DNA of 58,625 nucleotides from NCBI GenBank assembly GCA_003599815.1, contig QZJZ01000065.1, forward strand, positions 1 through 58,625. The letters are read 5' to 3'. Each line of letters begins with the position of its first letter. Position 1 is the first letter of the stretch. The position numbers and the translations under genes are program-made. The notes under the pieces are model-generated. The model saw only the letters and a list, made by a program, of their open reading frames with translations, ran no database searches and was not told where the DNA came from. The stretch comes from Candidatus Auribacter fodinae (GTDB lineage: Bacteria; Auribacterota; Auribacteria; Auribacterales; Auribacteraceae). Positions 8,611-16,800 of the stretch are shown here, piece by piece.

Positions 8611-9444
8611 ATGAACACTAAAAAAACTGCGCGGAAAAAGAATCCTGAAAAGGAAAAAATCCTGCAGGAGCTGTGGCGAGAGTACAAAGATAATGGAGAT
8701 AGGAAGGCAAAAGAGAAATTAATTCTCAATTATCTTCCGCTGGTAAAATATATTGCCGGAAGAATGGCTGTCAATATGCCGTCACATATTGATTCCGACG
8801 ATCTTATCAGTTCAGGTGTGATTGGTCTTGTCAAAGCTATTGAACGGTATGATCTCGAATGCGGGACACAGTTCGAAACGTACGCTACTACACGTGTAAA
8901 AGGATCTATCCTTGATGAGCTCAGGTCTCTTGACTGGGTGCCTCGTTCTGTACGCGGAAAAGCAAAAACCCTTCAGAAGGTTTATGCCGCTCTTGAAGAA
9001 GAATTAGGCCGGCCGGCGACGGATGAGGAAGTCGCGGCGCATCTGCAAATTAGTGAGTCGGAACTGCAGGAATGGATCGCATACGCGACGCCGACAACGC
9101 TGGTATCGCTGAACGCTGTGCTTAACTCAGGTGATGATGACAAGCCGTTACAGGTTATTGATACGCTCGAAGATTCAAAGAACAAATCTCCTCTCTCCAA
9201 TACGGAACAAAAAGAATTGCAGGGATTTCTGGCGGACAGCATCAATGATCTGAGCACACAGGAAAAAATGGTCGTTGTGTTGTATTATTATGAAGGTTTG
9301 ATGCTGAAAGAAATAGGCGAAATTCTCGGCGTATCGGAGTCACGGGTTTCACAGGTGCATACAAAAGCGATGCTCCGGTTAAAAGGAAAATTAAGCCAGC
9401 GCACGAAAGATTATATAGAAGATTACATAGAAGTTTCTCAATAA
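8611..9444 (+). CDS. fliA: Flagellar sigma factor FliA (sigma-28)
   Basis: FliA directs RNA polymerase to late flagellar promoters. The 277-residue product has sigma region 2 (LPLVKYIAGRMAVNMPSHID, DDLISSGVIGLVKAIERYD, FETYATTRVKGSILDELRS), then region 3 (EEELGRPATDEEVAAHL). Region 4 has a helix-turn-helix (LKEIGEILGVSESRVSQVHT). The FliA/WhiG hallmark DWVPRSVR follows region 2. The ATG at 8611 is preferred over an in-frame start at 8587 because AGAGGAG at 8598-8604 lies 6 bases before it. FliA-type promoters appear elsewhere in this window (53011-53037, 51094-51120, 51127-51153). Confidence 0.95.
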   Translation: MNTKKTARKKNPEKEKILQELWREYKDNGDRKAKEKLILNYLPLVKYIAGRMAVNMPSHIDSDDLISSGVIGLVKAIERYDLECGTQFETYATTRVKGSILDELRSLDWVPRSVRGKAKTLQKVYAALEEELGRPATDEEVAAHLQISESELQEWIAYATPTTLVSLNAVLNSGDDDKPLQVIDTLEDSKNKSPLSNTEQKELQGFLADSINDLSTQEKMVVVLYYYEGLMLKEIGEILGVSESRVSQVHTKAMLRLKGKLSQRTKDYIEDYIEVSQ

Positions 9445-9460
9445 GAGGATGATGTCTAAT

Positions 9461-9880
9461 ATGAGCATTGAAGATCGCAGAGAATTTTTCAGGATGCCAG
9501 TTGATATTGCAGTTCGCATTGATAATCAGGACGATGATTATAGCGAACCAAAACGCTATTATGGCTGTATCAGGAATATCAGCGGCGGCGGTTTAAAGTT
9601 TCAGGCGCCTGCGGCGTTCCCGTCGACAAGGCCCCTTTCAATGCGATTTTCACTTCCATTAAATGATGATCATGAACAACCTGAGAGAGCATTTTCTTTG
9701 ACAGGAATTGTTACCCGATCAGAATATGACGAAATTGAAAATATTTTTACCTATGGAGTAAAGTTTATAGATATAATGCCGCATATACAAGATATGATTG
9801 TCAAGTTTCTCTTTGGATTGCAAATTCTTGCGAAAAAGCACAAATCACGGTTTTTTTCGGAAGCAGAAACAAAGGTGTAG
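9461..9880 (+). CDS. PilZ-domain protein, probable c-di-GMP effector
   Basis: PilZ domains bind cyclic di-GMP and often act as flagellar brakes. Near the N-terminus the product has RREFFR, giving the RxxxR motif, followed about 35 residues later by RNISGGG, giving the [D/N]xSxxG motif. Both nucleotide-binding signatures are therefore intact. The protein is a single PilZ domain (about 139 residues). ATGs at 9449, 9452 and 9461 are in frame; 9461 is preferred because it leaves about 11 bases after GAGGA (9445-9449), but the choice is uncertain. Its stop overlaps a possible GTG start of the next gene. Cotranscription with fliA suggests that c-di-GMP acts on motility here. Confidence 0.85.
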   Translation: MSIEDRREFFRMPVDIAVRIDNQDDDYSEPKRYYGCIRNISGGGLKFQAPAAFPSTRPLSMRFSLPLNDDHEQPERAFSLTGIVTRSEYDEIENIFTYGVKFIDIMPHIQDMIVKFLFGLQILAKKHKSRFFSEAETKV

Positions 9881-9888
9881 TGATTCTC

Positions 9889-10368
9889 ATGATCAAAGAT
9901 ATACGAGCGGCACTTATCAATCCATTTATAACTTCAGCCGTTAATGCCTTTACCACCATGTGTTTTATCCGTTGTGAACGTCGATCCCTTAAGTTGAAAG
10001 AAAGGTCAGACCAGACGCCCGGCGATATTTCCGGTACTGTCGGAATTGTAGGGGATATCAACGGCATTGTTGCTGTTACCCTCTCGAAGGAAATCGCCTG
10101 CTGTGTGGTGTCTAACATGATAGGCGAAACCGTGTCGACAGTTAACTCGGTTGTTGAAGATGCGATTGGCGAATTGACTAACATTATTGCCGGCAATGCG
10201 AAAAACATTCTGAGAAGCGAGGGGCATAATGTGTCAATATCACTGCCGTCAGTTCTTGTTGGTTCTTATCATGTAATCAGCACTCCCGCTAATATTCCTT
10301 CTGTTGTAGTGGGTTTTAATACGGAAATATCACCTTTCTGGCTTGAAATATGTCTTAAAGCAGATTAA
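9889..10368 (+). CDS. CheX-like chemotaxis phosphatase domain protein
   Basis: CheX/CheC/FliY proteins remove phosphate from CheY. The product (159 residues from the ATG) has the signature DAIGELTN, fitting [D/S]x3Ex2N, followed about 21 residues later by a proline (SLPSVLVG), as in this family. The start could also be the GTG at 9880, which overlaps the PilZ stop; neither has a strong ribosome-binding site. It is the last gene of the flagellar operon. The target would be CheY or another response regulator, possibly the one encoded next (inference). Confidence 0.78.
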   Translation: MIKDIRAALINPFITSAVNAFTTMCFIRCERRSLKLKERSDQTPGDISGTVGIVGDINGIVAVTLSKEIACCVVSNMIGETVSTVNSVVEDAIGELTNIIAGNAKNILRSEGHNVSISLPSVLVGSYHVISTPANIPSVVVGFNTEISPFWLEICLKAD

Positions 10369-10766
10369 GACGTTGGATAGTGTTATAAAGTTTTCATTTA
10401 ATTAAGACACAGTTTCAAAATATAATATCTGCTTAATCCATAAGAGCTTTTAAACATTCACTTTCTGTTGATTAATTTTTTTGTATTGCTTTTAACCTCA
10501 ATTCATGCTATCATTACGCACAGTTTCACACGTTGTGCGAGTTCAAAATGTACTGTTCAGTTTTGTATCCCAACAATATTTTCAAAATTTGATTCTTTTT
10601 TACAACTTTTTATATTTTATTGAATCTACACTTTTTGAATGTACGATAATAAATGTTAAAAAACAGTACAAATAAGATAAGATGGTGAATTGCGGTTAAT
10701 TCTTATAGGTTTACATATACAAACTTAAAATCAGAGCACAGCTAAACAATAAAAAGGAGTCGTAAA
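10369..10766 (+). promoter_or_regulatory. AT-rich intergenic region with candidate promoter for the response regulator
   Basis: This region has no gene. The best promoter-like pair is TTGCTT (10496-10501), 17 bases, TATCAT (10519-10524); the -10 is good and the -35 weak. Just downstream is a small inverted repeat, CGCACA (10527-10532) and TGTGCG (10544-10549), which could bind a regulator or form a hairpin. No T-tailed terminator for the preceding operon is evident. AAAAGGAG at about 10751-10758 is the ribosome-binding site of the next gene. Confidence 0.4.
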
Positions 10767-11675
10767 ATGTTTCGGAAAAGAGTTCTAGTAGTCGATGATT
10801 CGAAAGAGATGTGTGATCTTATATATCATACGCTCGTTCCTCGCAAGTATGAAGTAATTACTTGTAGTGAACCTAAAAAGGCCATAGGAATTGCTATTGA
10901 AGAAGAACCATGCATTGTTCTGCTGGATTATATGATGCCTGGCGTTGACGGCATTACGGTTCTGAAGCAGTTGCGGTCTGAAATGCCTGAACTGAAAATC
11001 GTTATTATTACCGGAGCTGGGTCGGAACAGATTGCAGTTGATGCTATGAAAGCAGGCGCCGATGATTATGTGACTAAGCCATTAGTCCCTCAGAAGATTG
11101 TTGAAATCTGCGACGAATACCTCGCTAAATTCCGTTCGCAATTTATTAATCTTAACGGAAAATACTTTTATCCCCTTGATGATGAGGTTATCAGCCGGTA
11201 TGAGTTTCTGCGCGCAGGGTATGAAAATCCGACTGTGAGCATCAATAAATTAAAACGATTTTTTACTTTCAGCAGGCAGGATTTTTATATTTTTGATAAA
11301 AAGAAAAAAGAATATGGCGTACTCGGTTTGTTTGACCGCACCATCAGCGAGTTGGAAGACGAATTAGGCCCGGATGTTGACCTGAGCCCGAAAAAAAGGC
11401 TGTCTAATTTTGTCGAGGAAGATTTGCAGGAGTTTAATCGCCGAAAAGATTGCAACATAGATAGTTTTGTCAACAGGGAAGACCCTGTTCAGATCAGGCT
11501 TGAGATTATTCGCGAAGCCGCCGCCGGTGATAAGCCGAACGTAAGCGACATATGCAAAAAGTACAATTTAACAAGGGAAGTCTTTTACCAGAATTACCGT
11601 CGATTCCAGAAACATGGTGTGCTTGGCCTCCTTGATAAGAAGAAAGGGCGCCCCATGCTCTCAAAAACAGTCTAG
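10767..11675 (+). CDS. Response regulator with duplicated transposase-like HTH output
   Basis: The 302-residue product starts with a complete receiver domain: acidic pair D10/D11, phospho-acceptor D54 (LLDYMMPG), T82 and K104 (VTKP). The rest is not a standard output domain. Residues 155-192 and 257-297 are two copies of one helix-turn-helix unit: each ends in YGVLGLFDR or HGVLGLLDKKKGRP, preceded by an S/T-R-x-x-FY recognition-helix pattern. The second copy resembles the N-terminal HTH of IS transposases (KYNLTREVFYQNYRRFQKHG). It is probably DNA-binding. No histidine kinase is adjacent. It follows the flagellar operon after a 398-base gap and is expected to be transcribed separately. Confidence 0.85.
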   Translation: MFRKRVLVVDDSKEMCDLIYHTLVPRKYEVITCSEPKKAIGIAIEEEPCIVLLDYMMPGVDGITVLKQLRSEMPELKIVIITGAGSEQIAVDAMKAGADDYVTKPLVPQKIVEICDEYLAKFRSQFINLNGKYFYPLDDEVISRYEFLRAGYENPTVSINKLKRFFTFSRQDFYIFDKKKKEYGVLGLFDRTISELEDELGPDVDLSPKKRLSNFVEEDLQEFNRRKDCNIDSFVNREDPVQIRLEIIREAAAGDKPNVSDICKKYNLTREVFYQNYRRFQKHGVLGLLDKKKGRPMLSKTV

Positions 11676-11704
11676 CAAAAGACTGTAACTTGTGATATAT
11701 TTAG

Positions 11705-11786
11705 CACCTGTTAAATACTATCCTGACTCACCGCCATAATAATGATTGGCGGTGAGTCAGTTAATAAAACAACAGGTGTTTTTTTT
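11705..11786 (+). promoter_or_regulatory. Nested hairpin with T-run ending at the TolC-like start codon
   Basis: An inner stem of 13 perfect pairs, CTGACTCACCGCC (11723-11735) with GGCGGTGAGTCAG (11748-11760), is enclosed by an outer stem CACCTGTT (11705-11712) with AACAGGTG (11771-11778). Eight Ts (11779-11786) follow, and then the ATG at 11787. The right outer arm contains the only plausible ribosome-binding sequence (AGGTG). The structure could terminate transcription from the response regulator gene, hide the ribosome-binding site, or both. Confidence 0.65.
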
Positions 11787-13325
11787 ATGATTAAAAAACT
11801 CATTGTATCTTCCGTGCTGTTTTCGTGTATCAGCATTGCTAATGGCGAATTTTTTTCGATTCAGGAAATTGAACAGAAACAAACACAGAAGCTTACCCTG
11901 CACCAATGCTTGGTAATGGCGTTAAAAAATAATGTGGGTATCTCTATCAGCGAGAATAATCCCCTAGTCGCCAGATGGACAGTGTACACTGAAAAAAGTA
12001 TATTTGATCCTGACTACATATTCTCAGTACAGCATGGTGATTCAAAACAGCCGTTGCCGTCTATTACCCGATTGTCAACCGGGCTGAGCGCCATTGAAAC
12101 CGAGACTCTTAATTTCAAATCCGGCTTAACAGGCCTTGTGCCCTTTGGTACCCGATATGAACTTCTCTATGAGGATTCCAAAACGGAAGGGACGACAACT
12201 TTTTTTGAGTCGGAATATCAAGGGTCACTCGGTTTTAATATTACACAACCGTTGTTAAAGAATCTGGGTGTTCCTGTCAATACGGCACGCATCAGAATAT
12301 CCAGAATCGACAAGAATATTTCAATCGAGGAATTGCGCCGCGTAGTTATAGACACCCTTGTTGAGGTACAGAATAGGTACTGGGATCTTGTTCTTGCGCG
12401 AAAGGATCTGGCTGTATTGCAAGAACGTCTGGATCTTGCTAAAACCTTATTAAAAGATAATACAAAAAAAGTAGATGTTGGAATATTACCTCCTATAGAA
12501 ATTACGACAGCTAAAGCGGCTGTCGCATCTCGTGAAGAAGCTGTTATTGTTGGAGAACAAACTATTCTTGACAGGGAGAATGAACTGAAGGTTCTGATTT
12601 ATGCTGATTCTCAAAGTATTATAAAAAACACGATTGTTCCTACTGATGACCCCAATTTGACTGAACCGGAGTTGTCGTTTCAAAAAAGTCTTACGCTGGC
12701 CTTTGCCAACAGGCCGGAATATCTTATCGCAAAGAAGCGTGTGGAGGCTCAGAATATAAATGCCCAGTTTTACAGAAATCAGGAGTTGCCTGACGTGAAT
12801 TTTGTGGGTGAGTACAGTTTTAATGGGTTGAACGGCAACTACGGGAATGCTCTGGATAAAACTTTTTCTGAGGAAACCCGTGACTGGTTTGTTGGTGTTG
12901 AAGTCGACATTCCATTGGGCAATCGTTTGCAAAGGAGTAAATATCAGACCGCGAGACTGGAAGCTAAAAAACAGGCTCTTGAACTCAAACGGATCGAGCT
13001 TGAACTTGTAAAGCAGGTTGATAATGCCATAGCCCAGATAAAAACTAACCTGAAAAGAGTAAACGCAACGGTTGCCGCCACTATTCTTGGACAGGAAGCC
13101 CTTGATGCGGAAAACCGCCGTTTTGAGTCTGGCGCTTCAACAAGTCTTGATGTCCTGCAGGTGCAAAACAATTTATCTCTGAACAAAATTCAGGAAACTA
13201 AAGCGACTATTGACCTGATGAAATCACTGTTCGAGCTTTCGCGTGTCGAAGGCGACCTTCTCAGCGAATTATCGATTGATTTTGAGGGGTATTACGAAAA
13301 ACTGGAAGCTGACTCTACAAAGTAA
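11787..13325 (+). CDS. TolC-type outer-membrane efflux protein
   Basis: TolC-family proteins form trimeric outer-membrane channels for efflux pumps or type I secretion. From the ATG at 11787 the product is 512 residues with a signal peptide (MIKKLIVSSVLFSCISIANG). The two tandem OEP repeats follow: LTLHQCLVMALKNNVGI with long coiled helices, then a second unit from about residue 300 (LTLAFANRPEYLIAKKRVEAQ). Late motifs such as ALDAENRRFESGASTSLDVLQVQN are typical. An in-frame ATG at 11742 lies in the hairpin loop and is less likely. No inner-membrane pump or adaptor gene is adjacent, so its partner is unknown; export of a large product is possible but unproven. Confidence 0.9.
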   Translation: MIKKLIVSSVLFSCISIANGEFFSIQEIEQKQTQKLTLHQCLVMALKNNVGISISENNPLVARWTVYTEKSIFDPDYIFSVQHGDSKQPLPSITRLSTGLSAIETETLNFKSGLTGLVPFGTRYELLYEDSKTEGTTTFFESEYQGSLGFNITQPLLKNLGVPVNTARIRISRIDKNISIEELRRVVIDTLVEVQNRYWDLVLARKDLAVLQERLDLAKTLLKDNTKKVDVGILPPIEITTAKAAVASREEAVIVGEQTILDRENELKVLIYADSQSIIKNTIVPTDDPNLTEPELSFQKSLTLAFANRPEYLIAKKRVEAQNINAQFYRNQELPDVNFVGEYSFNGLNGNYGNALDKTFSEETRDWFVGVEVDIPLGNRLQRSKYQTARLEAKKQALELKRIELELVKQVDNAIAQIKTNLKRVNATVAATILGQEALDAENRRFESGASTSLDVLQVQNNLSLNKIQETKATIDLMKSLFELSRVEGDLLSELSIDFEGYYEKLEADSTK

Positions 13326-13351
13326 CCTCTTCGCATTCTTATAAATCAAAA

Positions 13352-13382
13352 GTCCCGTGCTACTATTGCGGTAACACGGGAC
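13352..13382. terminator. Stem-loop after the TolC-like gene, possible terminator
   Basis: GTCCCGTG (13352-13359) and CACGGGAC (13375-13382) form a perfect 8-base-pair stem with a 15-base loop, 26 bases after the stop codon. There is no T-run on the plus strand, so if it ends transcription it does so weakly or with Rho. It may also simply protect the 3' end. Confidence 0.45.
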
Positions 13383-13889
13383 CAACGCATAACGCGATTG
13401 TGCGGATGCGTACAAAGATACATCAGTCCATCAGTATATAACCTGACTTCGTTAAGCGGAAAACCGCTACGACATATCAACCTTTATTTTAACCAAATCT
13501 TCCTATGTTGACTATCTTTTTTTTACGTGGTTGCGCATCTAGATGTAACTAATTGATATTTAATTGGATATGATAATTAAATAGACTCATAAAAAACGGA
13601 AAAATGGTCGAAGTATAATGATGGATAATTGTGTTTTCTGTCGCTTGCCGCATATGGAATTTTGAATAATCAACAATAGACGATAAAAAGGTATCAAAAA
13701 TAGATGGAAAACAGTCATTTTATTGTCATTAGTTGTGTTTTTATAAGTAATTGGTTTGTGCACAGATTTGACCACTATTTAATCTAAAAATAATTTATAA
13801 AACCAGTTGAATTGTGGTATAATATCTATATAGAAATGAACTCTATTTTTATTTACATATTTCACAATTGTTCAAGGGGGAACAAATTT
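13383..13889 (+). promoter_or_regulatory. AT-rich leader and promoter region of the giant gene
   Basis: This region has no gene. Before the giant ORF there is an extended -10 element, TGGTATAAT (13815-13823), with only a poor -35 (TTATAA at 13795-13800); transcription would start near 13830. AAGGGGG at 13874-13880 lies 9 bases before the ATG at 13890. A GACGATAA at 13679-13686 resembles a sigma-28 -10 box but lacks the upstream TAAA. The rest is low-complexity AT-rich sequence. Confidence 0.55.
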
Positions 13890-16800
13890 ATGAATCCAAC
13901 GGAAAACGCCATGAAAATCTGGTTTGAGTCCAGATTCCGATTACGGAACAGGCAGTTTAAGCGGCTGGTCAGTTTGCTGGTAACGGAAGCTATGTTGTTC
14001 AGTTCACTTGTCTGGGCAGACCAGGGCCGCGAGCTAAACGCGGAAAACGTAGAGATTCCACGCAATTATGGAGTTATACGTGAGAGATTTGAGGGTACCC
14101 AACAGAAATTAGTTATCCACATACAGGATACGCACACCAGTTCATCCGCTCAGCAGTACATGTCACAGATTCTTCAGCACCTCAACGCGTCCTATGGCAC
14201 CAATGTTATTGGTATCGAGGGTGCATCGGGCAAAATCGATACATCAGAGTTTTCACGTTTTCCCGATAAAGCGGTCAAGAAGAAAGTTGCTGAATATTTC
14301 CTTAATGAAGGTAAAATTGACGGTGCAGAATATTTATGTATTGTTGAAAATAATGGTGAAGAAAAATTGGATTTCACAATCGAGGGTATTGAGGTAGCCC
14401 CCCTCTACCGCAGTAACCTTGATGCGTTTCTCCGTTCTTTGCCATATCAAAAGGAATTAACATATTTTTGCGATGTCATGCAGGATAACCTTCGTAAAAT
14501 CAAACGGCATGTATTCCCCCAGTCACTTCGTGAGTTTGATGACGTTGTGCAGGATTTTCGAGGCAATGAAATTAATTTTATATTTTATTGCCAACAGCTT
14601 CAGAAATATGCTGATGACCTGCTCGTTGACTACGAGAGTTTCCCCAGTCTGAAATCTCTTTTTGCTATCATTGAAATCGAATCGCAGATAAATTTCCCCC
14701 GTGTTGATGTGGAACGCTATGTCGCCGTTCGCCGTATCAGCAATCAGCTTTCTCAGGAAGAATCAACGGAATTGCTTGCAAAGGAATTCAATTTCCGTAC
14801 TAAGAAGATTTCTACAGAAGAATACCATTTTTATCTCAATGAAATATTCAAAAAACATAATTTCAAAATTGACGAATTCCCAAATTTGAGCCGCTATATC
14901 CAGTACCTTGATGCGTTTTCCGGCATGGAACAGACCAAGACGCTTAGGGAAAGCGCTCAGCTTGAGGAAAAAATTTATTACGCACTGATTCAGGATGAAA
15001 ATCAGACCTTGTTGTATGAAATGTCCCGCCAGATACAGCTTATCAGCAATTTCAGTAACCTCAAGATGACCAGAGGCGACCTCCAGTTATATCATGGATA
15101 TGCCTCGAAATACAGCCTGTCCGCAATTGTTTCCTATCTTGAAGAAAAAGGAAAAGAATTTGACGAAAGCATGATCTTGAATTTCGATATTAACTCCATT
15201 GCCGCTAACCTTGGGAATTTCGAGGAATTTTATCGAGTCGCCCATGTCCGTGAACGTGAGATGGTGAAAAATTCGCTCGGTTTAATGAATAAAAGCGAAC
15301 AGTCGGTGATGGTGCTGATCGCTGGTGGGTTTCATACGAAAGGAATAACAGAGATACTGAAAGAAGAGGATGTATCGTATGTTGTTGTTACTCCGAATAT
15401 AGATCACGATTCACAACAAATCCCTTATATTTCACTCTTGAAAAATTATCGTACTCCGCTGGAACAAATGATTGCTACCTATATCAGCACTCTGAAGATA
15501 GCGACGTGGTTGACACAGGAACCGCTGGTATATCCTGAACGGAAGGAAGTATTGTCTACAAAAATGCGGACGTTGCTGACCACGACCAAACTCTATGATA
15601 TGTATATGGATGTGCTGGTCAAATACTCTACAGAAGAGCAGATGCTTATTAAAGAACAGCTTCAGGAACAGCTCAAAGAAGCGATCAACAAAGTTATCAC
15701 TATTGCTCAGTACTCTGAGAGTATTTCCGTTCAGTCAGTAGAGTTAACTGTTGACGGTACAATTGTTGCTCAGATCAGGCTAAGCAACAGCCCTGAACCT
15801 ATTTATGTGAAGTACCGGACAGACCGTACTGACGATCTGGAAACAGAGCGGCTTGACCCTGAAGTTGAGAAAAGCCTGCTTGAAATGGTACGGCTTGGAG
15901 ACGGGGTGACTGAAGAATTCATGAGTTCGCTCGGATATATCCATGCTACCACCAATTACCGGACGGTGCGCACGAATATCCTGAAGAGCATTTTTGATAC
16001 TGCCAAGACACAGAAAGAAATTTTTACTCAGCTTCAAACCCTTGATCCCGCGACTACTTTGACGGAAAATAACCTCGCGGTATATCTTGATATGTTTATT
16101 CGCATGGGCATCGTGGAAAAAGTCGGGGATCTTTACGGTATCAATACTACACAGCCGGTGTACCGCAATACCGCGTTTCTCATTGCATCACTGTTCTCAG
16201 GCTCAACCGTTCCGCAACTTGGCGCTGAGCTGGGAATTGTCCATGTTGCTCAGATGCCTGAAGAGTTCAGGGGGCTTTATGACAATCTTAATATTGGAAC
16301 GGTTATAGCCGAACCCACGCTTCCGCTTGAGGCGATAAATATTTTTATGCAAACAATTTCTCAGGAATCCGCACATCAGGTTTTTGCTGAGAATTCATTG
16401 ATTAACCTTACAGATACTGCCGTAGCACATATTTTCAAACCTGTTGGCGCTGAACGTGTAATAGTACACATTATGTCCAAGCCGACAGAGACAGCAGATA
16501 CTGCTCAGGATTTACGTACGCGCGTCGGCCAGTCAATAGTCGATCAGCTCAATCTGGAGACAGTTGGCTCTGCACAGCGAACTACTTCGGAAGATCCTCT
16601 TTTAAAACGCTATATTGATGCCATACAGAAAATTTCGTCGAAACTGGACGGTGACATAAGCGGTTTTATTTTGACTGATGGAGAAAAAGCCGCTCTTCTT
16701 GACTACGTATACCTTACTGTCGGTATTATGCCGATACCCGGGTCTGATCTGGAGTACGCTTTGCATAAGTACATTGGACTGAAAGAAACTACTAAACCGA

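Noticed and set aside
11742-11786. Alternative TolC start at ATG 11742
   Set aside because: It lies in the hairpin loop, lacks a ribosome-binding site and would put 15 residues before a good signal peptide.
13679-13686. GACGATAA, like a sigma-28 -10 box, upstream of the giant gene
   Set aside because: No TAAA or similar -35 at the needed distance.
13812-13889. In-frame upstream extension of the giant gene from 13812
   Set aside because: It would begin inside the -10 promoter element and has no ribosome-binding site; ATG 13890 with AAGGGGG is far better.
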